Source: Streptomyces sp. SID8352 | GTDB lineage: Bacteria; Actinomycetota; Actinomycetes; Streptomycetales; Streptomycetaceae | DNA length: 64,000 bases | Direction: 5' to 3' | NCBI RefSeq assembly: GCF_009862265.1 | Contig: NZ_WWGX01000100.1 | Span: 58,038 to 122,037, forward strand | Shown: piece after piece, positions 1 through 8,778 of the stretch | How positions within the stretch are numbered: the stretch's first letter is position 1 | Layout of the letters: each line of letters opens with the position of its first letter | Position numbers and translations under genes: made by a program | Notes under the pieces: generated by a model | Database searches by the model: none | Seen by the model: only the letters and a program-made list of their open reading frames with translations | What the model was told of the DNA's origin: nothing

Positions 1-183
1 AGGACGAAGGGGGACGAAGCCGGACCCGGACGAAGTTGAGGACGCCCGGACCACCCGGGCCGCCGCGACCGCCCCGGACCCCCGGAGCGCACCGCGGCCG
101 CCCCGGTGCCCCGGGACACGGCGGCCGGAGCCGACGGGACGCCGGCACGGCCCTGCTGTGGGCGAGGACGCTCGGCGGGGGCG
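1..183. other. intergenic edge of window, no gene seen
   Basis: I see no supported coding region here. The first 40 bases hold a loosely repeated GGACGAAG motif, after which the sequence is very GC-rich and without a clear promoter. It lies downstream of the NfeD-like gene on the minus strand, so it may hold that gene's 3' end region. Confidence 0.4.
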
Positions 184-693
184 TCAGCGTTCCACCGGGC
201 GCACCACGACCGAGGTGGAACTCGGGACCGCCTCGACCCACACCTCGGTCCCGCGGGGCACCGGCCGGTCGCTGCGCGCCGCGCACTTCAGCGGCTGGCC
301 CGCGAGGGTCAGCAGCACCTCGCCGTACCCGTCGGCGGGGATGGCCGTGACCACCCGGCCCGCGGTGCCGAGGAGATGGTCCTTGGTCGGGGTCACGGAC
401 GTCTGGTCGCGCATCAGCATCCGGCTGAGCCGGTACGCCAGCCAGCCCGTGCCCACGCCGCAGACCGCGCCGATCCCGGCCGCGCCCACCGGCCCCGCCC
501 AGCCCGAGCCCAGGGCGATGGCCCCGCCGAAGCCCGTCATCGCCGTGAATCCGGCGACCACCGGCAGCGACAGCCAGCCCTCCAGGAGCCCGTCCAGGAT
601 GCCGTCGAACAGGCCCTCCAGGATCCCGCCGAAGACCAGCGACAACGCGAGCAGCACCACCCCCGCGATGCCCAGTCCGAGAAACCAGGCCAT
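184..693 (-). CDS. NfeD-like membrane protein
   Basis: A 169-residue membrane protein of the NfeD-like family. It has about three hydrophobic segments (roughly residues 1-20, 40-60 and 65-88) followed by a C-terminal OB-fold-like stretch (about 104-168) that carries a G-T-A-G-R-V start and alternating beta strands. NfeD proteins usually partner flotillin/SPFH proteins in membrane microdomains, and the partner gene would be expected next to it, outside this window. The ATG at 693 was chosen because a GGGAGGGGG ribosome binding site stands just upstream. The longer in-frame start at 744 adds a hydrophilic leader that looks unlikely. Family placement is good; the role is from the family only. 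Confidence 0.75.
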   Translation of the reverse strand: MAWFLGLGIAGVVLLALSLVFGGILEGLFDGILDGLLEGWLSLPVVAGFTAMTGFGGAIALGSGWAGPVGAAGIGAVCGVGTGWLAYRLSRMLMRDQTSVTPTKDHLLGTAGRVVTAIPADGYGEVLLTLAGQPLKCAARSDRPVPRGTEVWVEAVPSSTSVVVRPVER

Positions 694-885
694 GTGCCGT
701 CCCCCTCCCGCCCGCCGCTGGGCCCCTGTGACACCGATCGTCACACGGACGCCCCGGCTCCGTCACTGCCGATACCCGGCAATGTTCCCCCCTGCTGCGC
801 GCCGCCCCGCGCCCGGGGGGCGTCGGCCCGGGGCCGTCCCCCGCCGGAGGGGAACCGCGGGGGCCCGGCGGGGGTCCTTCGGACA

Positions 886-2835
886 ATGGGGAGCGTTCCG
901 AACCAGAGCCCGCCGCCCGGTCCGGCGGACGGCACCGACACGCACCTGGTGGTGTGCGGCGACGACGGCCTGGCCCACCGGCTGGCCGCCGAACTGCGCG
1001 GCGTCTACGCGGAGCAGGTGACCCTGGTCGTCCCGCCCGCGGGGCCCCGGCCGCGCCGCCCGATGGCCGGACGGGCCCGCGCCGCCTCGGCCGCCCTGCG
1101 GGACCGCGTCAGCGCGGCCGTCGGCCGCGCGAACGGCGGGCCCGAGCCGGTGCCCGTCGTCGGCCGGGAACTGGAGGCCCCCGGCCCGACCGAGGAGGTC
1201 CTCCTGGAGGCCGGGGTGCGCCGGGCCGCCGCCCTGGCCCTGGTCTACGAGGACGACGAGACCAACATCCGCGCCGCCCTGACCGCCCGCCGGCTCAACC
1301 CCCGGCTGCGGCTGGTGCTGCGGCTCTACAACCGGCGGCTCGGCCGGCACATCGAGGACCTCCTCGACCAGAGCGCCGACCTCGCCCCGGGCGGGCGCCC
1401 CCGCGGCCCGGACGGGCTGGAGGCGTCCACCACGGTGCTGTCCGACGCCGACACCGCCGCGCCCGCGCTGGCGGCGACCGCGCTCGTCGGCACCAGCAAG
1501 GTCGTCGAGACGGACGGGCTGCTGCTGCGCGCCGTCGAACGGCGTCCGCCGGGGCCGGGCGAGGTGACCGACCCCGGGCTGTGCACCCTCGCGCTGCTCT
1601 CCGCCACCAGCAACGACCCCGCGGGCGCCGACGGCTCCGAGGCCAGCGGCGAGGACGGGCCGCGGCTGCTGCCCGACGCGGCGGCGGTGGCGGCGGCCAC
1701 CGGACGCGCCACGGTCGTCCTGGAGCAGCTGGCGTACTCCGGGCCGCCGCAGCCCTCGGCCCGCGCCGGGGTGCCGACCTTCGCCTCGCTGTTCTCCCGG
1801 CGGCTGCGCTGGTCCCTGGCCGGGCTCGGGGCCTGCGTGGTGGCGCTCGCCGTGGCGCTGATGGTGGTCACCGGCGACCATCCGCTGCACGCCACCTATG
1901 TGACGCTGCTCGACCTCTTCGCCATCAACGACCCCGCGCACGACGCCGAGCGCGGGCGGCAGGTCCTCCAGCTCCTCTCCGGCTTCCTCGGCCTGCTGCT
2001 CCTGCCGGTGCTGCTGGCGGCCGTGCTGGAGGCGCTCGGCACCTTCCGCAGCGCCTCCGCACTGCGCAAGCCGCCGCGCGGGCTCGGCGGGCACGTGGTC
2101 CTGCTGGGCCTCGGCAAGATCGGCACCCGGGTGCTGACCCGGCTGCGCGAGCTGGACATCCCGGTGGTGTGCGTCGAGGGCGACCCCGAGGCACGCGGCA
2201 TGGCGACCGCCCGGCGGCTGCGGGTGCCGGTGGTGCTCGGCGACGTCACCCAGGAGGGCGTCCTGGAGGCCGCCAAGATCCACCGCGCGCACGCCCTGCT
2301 CGCCCTCACCAGCGCCGACACCACCAACCTGGAGGCGGTCCTGTACGCCCGGTCCGTCCGGTCCGACCTGCGGGTGGTGCTGCGGCTGTACGACGACGAC
2401 TTCGCCGGCGCCGTCTACCGCACCCTGCGGGCCGCGCACCCGGGCGCCCTCACCCGGAGCCGCAGCGTGTCCCATCTGGCGGCGCCCGCCTTCGCCGGGG
2501 CGATGGCCGGGCGCCAGATCCTCGGGGCGATCCCGGTCGAGCGGCGGGTGCTGCTGTTCGCGGCGGTGGAGGTGGCCGGGCATCCGCAACTGGAGGGGCG
2601 GACGGTGGCGGAGTCCTTCCGGCCGGGCGCCTGGCGGGTGCTGGCGCTGGAGGTGACCGACGGGCGGGGGCCGGGGGCCGGCGGCTCGGGCGCCGGGGAC
2701 GGGCGTCCGGCCGGGCTGGTGTGGGACCTGCCGGACACCTACGTCCTGCGGGGCCGGGACCGGGTGGTGCTGGCCGCCACCCGCCAGGGCCTGGCGGAAC
2801 TGCTGGGACGCCGCTCCCGCCGCGCCCCGGCCTGA
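886..2835 (+). CDS. membrane protein with two TrkA-N/RCK NAD-binding domains
   Basis: A 649-residue protein with two Rossmann-type RCK (TrkA-N) domains separated by membrane segments. The first domain begins near residue 18 (motif V-V-C-G-D-D-G-L-A). Two hydrophobic helices lie at about 305-327 and 362-384. The second RCK domain starts near residue 403 with G-L-G-K-I-G and a downstream acidic residue (V-E-G-D). RCK domains bind NAD(H) or other ligands and gate potassium channels or transporters. The two-helix layout resembles a potassium channel, but I see no canonical TVGYG selectivity filter between the helices, so channel activity is uncertain. The start at 886 is the first one after the GC-rich leader. 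The gene is convergent with the S9 peptidase gene. Confidence 0.8.
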   Translation: MGSVPNQSPPPGPADGTDTHLVVCGDDGLAHRLAAELRGVYAEQVTLVVPPAGPRPRRPMAGRARAASAALRDRVSAAVGRANGGPEPVPVVGRELEAPGPTEEVLLEAGVRRAAALALVYEDDETNIRAALTARRLNPRLRLVLRLYNRRLGRHIEDLLDQSADLAPGGRPRGPDGLEASTTVLSDADTAAPALAATALVGTSKVVETDGLLLRAVERRPPGPGEVTDPGLCTLALLSATSNDPAGADGSEASGEDGPRLLPDAAAVAAATGRATVVLEQLAYSGPPQPSARAGVPTFASLFSRRLRWSLAGLGACVVALAVALMVVTGDHPLHATYVTLLDLFAINDPAHDAERGRQVLQLLSGFLGLLLLPVLLAAVLEALGTFRSASALRKPPRGLGGHVVLLGLGKIGTRVLTRLRELDIPVVCVEGDPEARGMATARRLRVPVVLGDVTQEGVLEAAKIHRAHALLALTSADTTNLEAVLYARSVRSDLRVVLRLYDDDFAGAVYRTLRAAHPGALTRSRSVSHLAAPAFAGAMAGRQILGAIPVERRVLLFAAVEVAGHPQLEGRTVAESFRPGAWRVLALEVTDGRGPGAGGSGAGDGRPAGLVWDLPDTYVLRGRDRVVLAATRQGLAELLGRRSRRAPA

Positions 2836-2980
2836 CCGGCCGGGGACGGGGCCCGGCCGGGGCCCGATCCGCCCGGCCCGGCGGGGCGGAACCCGGCCCA
2901 CCGGAGCCGGACCCGGCCCGACGAGACGGGAACCCGGCCCGAAGCGGTGCCGCCCCGCTCCGCCGACGGCACCGCGCGAC

Positions 2981-3019
2981 GGCGCTACGGGGCGGCGCTA
3001 CCGGGCGGCGCTACGCGGC
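2981..3019. repeat. 13-bp tandem repeat (3 copies) carrying stop codons
   Basis: Three copies of a 13-bp unit, GGCGCTAC followed by GGGGC, CGGGC or GCGGC, run at 2981-2993, 2994-3006 and 3007-3019. Each copy carries CTA, that is TAG on the minus strand, at 2985, 2998 and 3011. Because 13 is not a multiple of three, the three TAGs fall in three different minus-strand frames. The TAG at 3011-3013 is the stop codon of the S9 peptidase. Confidence 0.85.
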
Positions 3020-4807
3020 CGGTGGCAGGTGGCGGGCCGCGAAGTCCAGCTCCAGGCGGAGCTGCTTGATCCGCTCGTCGACCACCAGGGACCCGTGTCC
3101 CGCGTCGTAGCGGTAGACCTCGTGGACGGCGCCCCGCTCCTCCAGTCGCCGTACGTAGTTGTCGATCTGGCGGATCGGGCAGCGCGGGTCGTTGACGCCC
3201 GCCGAGATGTACACCGGGGCCCGGACGTCGTCGACGTAGGTCAGGGGCGAGGAGGCCGCGAAGCGCTCGGGCACCTCCTCGGGGGTGCCGCCGAGCAGCG
3301 TGCGGTCGAGGGCCTTCAGCCCCTCCATCTCGTCCTCGTACGCCGTGACGTAGTCGGCGACCGGGACCGCCGCGATGCCCAGCGTCCACGCGCCGGGCCG
3401 GGTGCCCAGGCCGAGGAGGGTCAGGTAGCCGCCCCAGGAGCCGCCGGTGAGGACCAGCCGGGCCGGGTCGGCGAGACCGGAGGAGACGGCCCACTCCCGC
3501 ACCGCCGCGATGTCCTCCAGCTCGATCAGGCCCACCCGGTGCTTGAGCGCGTCGGTCCAGGCCCGGCCGTAGCCGGTGGAGCCCCGGTAGTTGACCCGGA
3601 CCACCGCGTAGCCGTGGTCCACCCAGGCGGCCGGGCCCGCCGCGAAGGCGTCGCTGTCGTGCCAGGTCGGGCCGCCGTGGATGTCGAAGACGGTCGGCAG
3701 CGGACCGCTCGCGCCCGCCGGGCGCTGCACCAGGGCGTGGACCCGGCCGCCCGGGCCCTCCACCCACACGTCCTCCACCGGCACCGAGCCGGGCGACCGC
3801 GGGCCGGGCGGGTCCAGCACCACCCGGCCGGTGGTGGAGCGCACCGCCGACGGCTCGGCCGCCGACGACCACAGGTACTCCACGGTGCCGTCGGGGCGGG
3901 CGGTGGCGCCGGAGACCGTGCCGGGCGGGGTGGGGATCTCCACCAGCTCGCGCTCGGCCAGGTCGTAGCGGAACAGCTCGCTGCGGGCCTCGTAGCCGTG
4001 CACGATCAGCAGGCCGCGGCCGTCCGGGTACCACTCGGCGCTCACGTCGCCGGGCAGTTCCAGGGCGAGGTCGGTCTGCTCGCCCGTCGCCACGTCCCAC
4101 ACCATGGGCTCCCAGCGGCCCCGGCGCTGATGGCCGATGAGCAGCCGGGTGTCGCCGTCGGCGGGGGCGAAGCCGAGCACCTCCAGGCCCAGTTCCTCGG
4201 TGCCGCCCCGGGTGTCGTCCAGCTCCGCCGCGACCGACCCGTCGGGGCGCAGCACGCGCAGCGCGAAGTGCATGGAGTCGCCGTGCTCGGTGTGCTCGAC
4301 GGCGATCAGGGTGCCGTCGTACGAGAGGTCGCCGACGCCCGCGGACTCGCGGTGCCGGTAGATCTCGACCGGGTCCGCGCCCTCCCGCGCGAGGTGGACC
4401 GTCGAGCCCTCCTCGTCCGTGGAGCGGCCGATCACCGCGGTGCGCCCGTCCCGTCCGAGGGCCAGCCCGGCCGGGTAGGAGGGGGCCAGCCCGGGGACCG
4501 CCGTCCGGTCCTCGCCGCCGGTGAAGGGCTGGCGGCGCCAGACCCCGAACTCGTCGCCGTCGGTGTCGTCGAACCACCAGATCCACTCCCCGTCCGGGGA
4601 GAGCTCGCCGTCCGTCGTCCCGTTGGGGCGGTCGGTGACCTGGCGCCGGTCACCGGTCGCCCGGTCCCAGGCGTACAGCTCGTAGGTCCCGGTCGCGTTC
4701 GACACGAACAGCGAGCGGCCGGGGGCGTCCTCCGCCCAGTCGGGCAGGGAGACGCGCGGTGCCCGGAACCGCTTCTCCCAGTCGGGCATGGCCTCAGCGT
4801 CAGTCAT
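3011..4807 (-). CDS. S9 family (prolyl oligopeptidase-type) peptidase
   Basis: A 598-residue cytoplasmic serine peptidase of clan SC, family S9. The N-terminal two thirds are a beta-propeller-like domain with repeated S-P-D-G/Y-P-D-G motifs. The C-terminal alpha/beta-hydrolase domain holds the catalytic triad: Ser457 in G-G-S-W-G-G, Asp540 in G-V-N-D-P and His571 in A-G-H-G-S. The H-G-G-P oxyanion motif precedes the Ser. Enzymes of this type cleave short peptides or acyl-peptides. No signal peptide is visible. The ATG at 4807 gives the sequence MTDAEAMPDWEKRF, typical of these proteins; a second in-frame ATG seven codons on is possible. The stop codon sits in a 13-bp tandem repeat. Confidence 0.9.
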   Translation of the reverse strand: MTDAEAMPDWEKRFRAPRVSLPDWAEDAPGRSLFVSNATGTYELYAWDRATGDRRQVTDRPNGTTDGELSPDGEWIWWFDDTDGDEFGVWRRQPFTGGEDRTAVPGLAPSYPAGLALGRDGRTAVIGRSTDEEGSTVHLAREGADPVEIYRHRESAGVGDLSYDGTLIAVEHTEHGDSMHFALRVLRPDGSVAAELDDTRGGTEELGLEVLGFAPADGDTRLLIGHQRRGRWEPMVWDVATGEQTDLALELPGDVSAEWYPDGRGLLIVHGYEARSELFRYDLAERELVEIPTPPGTVSGATARPDGTVEYLWSSAAEPSAVRSTTGRVVLDPPGPRSPGSVPVEDVWVEGPGGRVHALVQRPAGASGPLPTVFDIHGGPTWHDSDAFAAGPAAWVDHGYAVVRVNYRGSTGYGRAWTDALKHRVGLIELEDIAAVREWAVSSGLADPARLVLTGGSWGGYLTLLGLGTRPGAWTLGIAAVPVADYVTAYEDEMEGLKALDRTLLGGTPEEVPERFAASSPLTYVDDVRAPVYISAGVNDPRCPIRQIDNYVRRLEERGAVHEVYRYDAGHGSLVVDERIKQLRLELDFAARHLPPAA

Positions 4808-5020
4808 GCCCCCATCCAACCCGATGACGGGCGGGTGCCGTCCGCCCGCCGCCGGACACCCGGCCGGGGCCCGCCCTTCCGGTGCCGCGTCCCGCGTCCC
4901 CCCGTCCGTTCCGGTGCCGCGCCCCGCGTGCCCCGCGTCCGTCCCCAGCCTGTGGACGGAGGGGCGGTCCATGCGCGGCCCGGCCGCCGGGGCGCGGCGG
5001 CGGCACCGTACCGTGGGGGC

Positions 5021-5902
5021 GTGTACCGGTTCCTGCTGACGCCCCGCTGGTGGGGGATCAACGTCTTCGTCGTCCTCGCCATCCCGTTCTGCGTCTTCAT
5101 GGGCTCCTGGCAGCTCGGCCGGTTCGAGGACCGGGTGCAGAGCCACGAGAACGCCACCGCGCGGGCCGTCACCGACCGCGACGAGGCCGCCCGGCCGCTG
5201 GCGGAGCTGCTGCCCGTGGACAAGGCCACGGTCGGCAAGCAGACCACCGCGCGCGGGCGGTACGCCGAGCAACTGCTCGTGCCGGACCGGACGCTGGACG
5301 ACCGGCACGGCTACTACGTGCTGACGCTGCTGCGCACCGGCGACGGCGCGGCCCTGCCCGTGGTGCGGGGCTGGCTGCCCGGCGACCCCGACCCGGCGAA
5401 GGCCCCCGCGCCGCCCCCGGGCGAGGTCACCGTCACCGGCGCCCTCCAGGCCCCCGAGACACCCGGCGACAACGGGGTGAGCCCGCGCTCCGGCCGGCCC
5501 GCCGGGCAGACCGGCGCCATCAGCGCTGCCTCCCTGGTCAACCTCGTCCCGTACGACGTCCACGACGCCTGGGTCACCCTCAACGAGGGCGACGCGGGGA
5601 TGCGGGCCGTGCCGGTCATGGCCCCGCAGAACAGCGGGCTGGACCTGAAGGCGTTCCAGAACCTCGGCTACACCGCCGAGTGGTTCGCCTTCGTGGGCTT
5701 CGTCGTCTTCATGTGGTTCCGGCTGCTGCGCCGCGAGGTCGAGCTGACCCGGGACGCGGAGCTGGGCCTGCTCCCGCCGGACGGCGGGGACCCCGGGACC
5801 GGGGACACCGGCGACGGGGACACGGCCGACGGGGGCGACGGGAGCGGAGGGGCCGCACCGGCCGACGGCGGTGCCCGGCCCGCCACCGCGTCCAGGGCCT
5901 GA
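5021..5902 (+). CDS. SURF1 family cytochrome oxidase biogenesis protein
   Basis: A 293-residue SURF1-type membrane protein, involved in assembly of the haem-copper cytochrome c oxidase. It has the standard layout: an N-terminal transmembrane helix (about residues 9-30, ending G-S-W-Q-L-G-R-F), a central extracytoplasmic domain with the family motif V-V-R-G-W-L-P, and a second helix near 215-240. A Gly/Asp-rich disordered tail of about 45 residues follows and is longer than in many homologues. The start is GTG at 5021, giving V-Y-R-F-L-L-T-P-R-W-W as in other actinobacterial SURF1 proteins. The frame stays open far upstream but that part does not look coding. Confidence 0.92.
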   Translation: MYRFLLTPRWWGINVFVVLAIPFCVFMGSWQLGRFEDRVQSHENATARAVTDRDEAARPLAELLPVDKATVGKQTTARGRYAEQLLVPDRTLDDRHGYYVLTLLRTGDGAALPVVRGWLPGDPDPAKAPAPPPGEVTVTGALQAPETPGDNGVSPRSGRPAGQTGAISAASLVNLVPYDVHDAWVTLNEGDAGMRAVPVMAPQNSGLDLKAFQNLGYTAEWFAFVGFVVFMWFRLLRREVELTRDAELGLLPPDGGDPGTGDTGDGDTADGGDGSGGAAPADGGARPATASRA

Positions 5903-6097
5903 CCCGGGGCGGATGTCCCGGGCGCCTGCCCGGAGGGTGCCGCCCGGCGCCCGCTCCGGGGAGGGACCACGTCCCGTGCCCGGCCCGCCGCGCCCTGCCC
6001 CGCTCGCCGCGGTGCACCCCCCGGCTCCCTCGTGACCCCCGTGGTCCCGGCCGCCGGGGCGGGGCCGTCGCCCGCCCCGCTCCGTCCCGGGCCGCGG

Positions 6098-8026
6098 TCA
6101 GCCCGCCGGGAGCATCCCCGTCCAGTACACGGTGCCCGCGCAGGCGTTGTCGACGGTGACCGCCGCCGACTCACCGCCGCCCTCCGGGACGTAGGCCACC
6201 GTCACACCGGCCTCGGCCGGGCCCTCCTCGGTGAACAGCTGGGGCGTCACGCCCTCCTCGGCGGGCGCCCCGGTGGCGGGGCCCTCGCCCCCGGTGGTGG
6301 TGTCCTCGCTGGGCGACGGCTCCGGGGTGGGGCCGCCGGTGGGGGCCCCCGTGGAACCGCCCGTGGTGCCGCCGGGGGTGGGGCAGGTCTCCGAGGGCAC
6401 CCAGGCGAACCGCACCTCGTACGACTCCCCGCGCTCCAGCGTCGCGGAGGCCGCCTCCAGCGAGGGATCGGGCAGCCCCGCCGCCGCGTCCCCGGCCGCG
6501 TGCCGCGCCGTGCCGACCCGGGCCGCCTCGGCGACGCCCAGCGGCACGGACGCGACGCTGCCGGGGCCGCCGACCACACAGGCCGGGGCGGCGACGTTGG
6601 TGACCCTGAACGAGCCGTAGACCGCGCCCGTGGAGTCCGGTTCGGCGCTGCTCGCGACGACCGGGCCGAAGTCCGCGCCCGAGCAGGCGGGGACGGGGGC
6701 CGTGGTGCCGGCGGAGGGCTCGGCGCCGGTGGTCTCCCCGGCCGTGGCGCCGGGCTCCGCGGCCTTCGGCGGGGCCGTGGCCGACTCGCTCGGCTCCCGG
6801 CCGGGCTCGGTGGCGCCGGCCGATCCGGCGATGCCGCCCTGGCCGCCCGCCGGGGACGTGCCCCGGCCGGTGCCGTCCTTGGCGCGCGAGGCGCTGCCCG
6901 CGACGGAGGGGTCGGCGTCGGCGCCGACGGAGTGCGTGACGTGCACCAGGGCGGGCACGGCGGTGCCCAGGAAGAGGGCGACGGCGGCCGCGCCGACCAG
7001 CGCCTGGCGCCTGCGGGCCCGCCGGGCGGGCACCGCGCGGCGCAACTGCTCCAGGGTGCCGTCGGCGGGCTCGATGTCCTCGACCGCCGAGCGCAGCATC
7101 CTGCGCAGCACCAGTTCGTCGGCCGCGAGGGGACCGGGGGCCTCCCGGCCGGGCTCCGCCCCGCCGACGGCGCGCGGCGGGACGCCCCGCGGTCGACCCG
7201 CGCCCGAGCCGGTCCCGGCGCCATTGCCGGTGCCGGTGCCGGGAGCGGTGCCGGGTTCGTCGGCGCGAAAGCCGTCAATGCGGGAGCCGTCGGTACCGGG
7301 GCCGTCGGACATCGCGCCGGGGCCCCGCCCCGCGCCGCCCGTACCGCTCCCGGCCTCCGGCCCTGCCGCACCGGCCCGGCCGTGAACCGCACCACCCCCG
7401 GCAACACCCGCCGGGGCAGCGCCCCCGTCGGCGCGAAAGCCGTCAGCGCGGGAGCCGTCGGCACCGGGGCCGTCGGACACCACGGCGGTGTCCCATCCCG
7501 CGCCGCCCGTACCGCTCCCGGCACCCGTCCGCGCGCCGTCGGTGCCCTCGTCGGCGTCCTTGCCCGTGTCCTCGTCCGGGGCGGGGCCCGCGCCCGCTCC
7601 GTGCGCGGCGTCCGCGCCGCCGTCCGCCTCCGGGCGGGCGCCGTCGGGGCCGCTCCGGTCGCGGCGGGGGCCGCCCCCGGCTCCGGCGGGGGCTGCCGGG
7701 GCCGCGGCCCCGGCGGCCGGGCCCGCGCCCGCCGCGCCACCGGGGCCCCGGCCGGACGTCGCGGCGGTGTTCCCGTCGGGGGTGTCCCGGCGGGGCCCGG
7801 GGCCCTGTTCGTCGGGGCCGTCGTTCACAGTTCCGTTCCCTGCGTGCGTGTGCTTCGGCTCTCGCCCGTGTGCCGCGGCGGCCCCGGCCGGTCCGTGCCC
7901 CTCGCGGGCACCGCCGTCCCCGTCCCCGCCACGGCCCCCGTGGTCCCCACGCCCCTCCCGGGCCGGGCCGTCCGCCCCCCGCGGGTCCTCCCCGCCGGAC
8001 CGCGGCCGTACGTCCTCGGCGCTCAT
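6098..8026 (-). CDS. sigma-factor-coupled single-pass membrane protein with DUF4232-like outer domain
   Basis: A 642-residue protein read directly behind the SigE-family sigma factor, with a 4-bp ATGA overlap that implies translational coupling. About 300 N-terminal residues are low-complexity Gly/Ala/Asp. Then comes a short conserved cytoplasmic module (A-A-D-E-L-V-L-R-R-M-L through L-R-R-A-V), one transmembrane helix (A-L-V-G-A-A-A-V-A-L-F-L), and an outer Pro/Thr/Ser linker plus a Cys-containing beta-rich domain resembling DUF4232. In Streptomyces such proteins behind SigE-type factors are presumed sigma regulators, but there is no ZAS zinc motif, so an anti-sigma role is inference. A segment of about 39 residues is duplicated in the N-terminal part. 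Confidence 0.7.
   Translation of the reverse strand: MSAEDVRPRSGGEDPRGADGPAREGRGDHGGRGGDGDGGAREGHGPAGAAAAHGREPKHTHAGNGTVNDGPDEQGPGPRRDTPDGNTAATSGRGPGGAAGAGPAAGAAAPAAPAGAGGGPRRDRSGPDGARPEADGGADAAHGAGAGPAPDEDTGKDADEGTDGARTGAGSGTGGAGWDTAVVSDGPGADGSRADGFRADGGAAPAGVAGGGAVHGRAGAAGPEAGSGTGGAGRGPGAMSDGPGTDGSRIDGFRADEPGTAPGTGTGNGAGTGSGAGRPRGVPPRAVGGAEPGREAPGPLAADELVLRRMLRSAVEDIEPADGTLEQLRRAVPARRARRRQALVGAAAVALFLGTAVPALVHVTHSVGADADPSVAGSASRAKDGTGRGTSPAGGQGGIAGSAGATEPGREPSESATAPPKAAEPGATAGETTGAEPSAGTTAPVPACSGADFGPVVASSAEPDSTGAVYGSFRVTNVAAPACVVGGPGSVASVPLGVAEAARVGTARHAAGDAAAGLPDPSLEAASATLERGESYEVRFAWVPSETCPTPGGTTGGSTGAPTGGPTPEPSPSEDTTTGGEGPATGAPAEEGVTPQLFTEEGPAEAGVTVAYVPEGGGESAAVTVDNACAGTVYWTGMLPAG
7250..7530 (-). 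repeat. internal duplication in the N-terminal region of the sigma-coupled membrane protein
   Basis: Two similar blocks encode A-G-S-G-T-G-G-A-G followed by S-D-G-P-G and D-G-F-R-A-D. One lies at roughly 7250-7370 and the other at roughly 7420-7530. At DNA level CGCGCCGCCCGTACCGCTCC occurs in both. The unit is about 165 bp from start to start. Boundaries are approximate. Confidence 0.7.
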
Positions 8027-8724
8027 ACCGGCGCCTCCATGGCCACCCGCAGGGCCGCTATGCCCCGGGAGCCGTACGCCTTGACCGAGCCGATGGATAT
8101 GCCGAGGGTGTCGGCGACCTGGGACTCGGTCATGTCGGCGAAGTACCGCAGGACCAGCACCTCGCGCTGCCGCCGCTGGAGGCCCTTCATGGCCTTGATC
8201 AGCGAGTCGCGCTCCAGCTGGTCGTACGCCCCCTCCTCCGCGCTCGCCATGTCCGGCATCGGCTTGGAGAGCAGCTTGAGACCGAGGATGCGGCGGCGCA
8301 GCGCCGAGCGGGAGAGGTTGACGACGGTCTGGCGCAGGTAGGCCAGGGTCTTCTCGGGGTCGCGGACCCGTTTGCGCGCCGAGTGGACACGTATGAACGC
8401 CTCCTGGACGACGTCCTCGCAGGAGGCGGTGTCGTCGAGGAGCAGCGCGGCCAGGCCGAGCAGCGACCGGTAGTGGGCGCGGTAGGTCTCGGTGAGGTGG
8501 TCGACGGTGGTGCCCGCCGCCACCCTGTCCTCGGCGCCGTCACGCTGGTTGGGCAGGCCGGCCGGGCGGGTCGCGGGCATCGGCGCGATCACCGGCATGC
8601 CACCGGCCGGCGCGCCGGACGGACGGGGACGAGCGGGCCGGAGCTGCCGTACGGGTGCCCGCAGCGCGCTCGCGCGCGTCGTCGCGGTGAAGTCGAGTAC
8701 CTCTGCCACGCCAGTTGGACACAC
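8023..8724 (-). CDS. SigE-family ECF RNA polymerase sigma factor
   Basis: A 233-residue ECF sigma factor of the actinobacterial SigE-type subfamily. Region 2 holds Y-R-A-H-Y-R-S-L-L followed by C-E-D-V-V-Q-E-A-F-I-R-V, and region 4 ends with the helix-turn-helix M-T-E-S-Q-V-A-D-T-L-G-I-S-I-G-S-V-K. The first 60 residues are a poorly conserved extension, so the start is uncertain: GTG at 8724 is the longest, GTG at 8709 and ATG at 8598 are alternatives. Its stop codon overlaps the start of the downstream membrane protein by 4 bp, which makes the pair a likely sigma/regulator unit. A 21-bp-spaced direct repeat lies 16 bases upstream of 8724. Confidence 0.88.
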   Translation of the reverse strand: MCPTGVAEVLDFTATTRASALRAPVRQLRPARPRPSGAPAGGMPVIAPMPATRPAGLPNQRDGAEDRVAAGTTVDHLTETYRAHYRSLLGLAALLLDDTASCEDVVQEAFIRVHSARKRVRDPEKTLAYLRQTVVNLSRSALRRRILGLKLLSKPMPDMASAEEGAYDQLERDSLIKAMKGLQRRQREVLVLRYFADMTESQVADTLGISIGSVKAYGSRGIAALRVAMEAPV

Positions 8725-8739
8725 GCGCCCCCGTGAGGG

Positions 8740-8778
8740 TTGTACGTGCCGGGCGCCCCGTTGTACGTGCCGGGCGCC
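8740..8778. promoter_or_regulatory. 18-bp direct repeat spaced 21 bp, upstream of sigma gene
   Basis: TTGTACGTGCCGGGCGCC occurs at 8740-8757 and again, identically, at 8761-8778, so the repeats are phased by 21 bp, two helical turns. The pair lies 16-54 bases before the longest sigma start. The phasing suits an operator or activator site, or a leader element if transcription starts further upstream. The repeat is seen directly; its function is inferred. Confidence 0.55.

Noticed and set aside
763..2901. Long open frame on the minus strand opposite the RCK gene
   Set aside because: It is a mirror of the plus-strand gene caused by high GC; it is His/Gln/Arg/Pro-rich with no family motifs, while the plus frame carries two RCK domains.
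3029..5020. Plus-strand frame open in front of the SURF1 start
   Set aside because: It is antisense to the S9 peptidase, and the SURF1 family start lies at 5021.
6032..8341. 769-codon open frame on the plus strand
   Set aside because: It is antisense to the sigma-coupled membrane protein, with composition of a GC artefact and no ribosome binding site.
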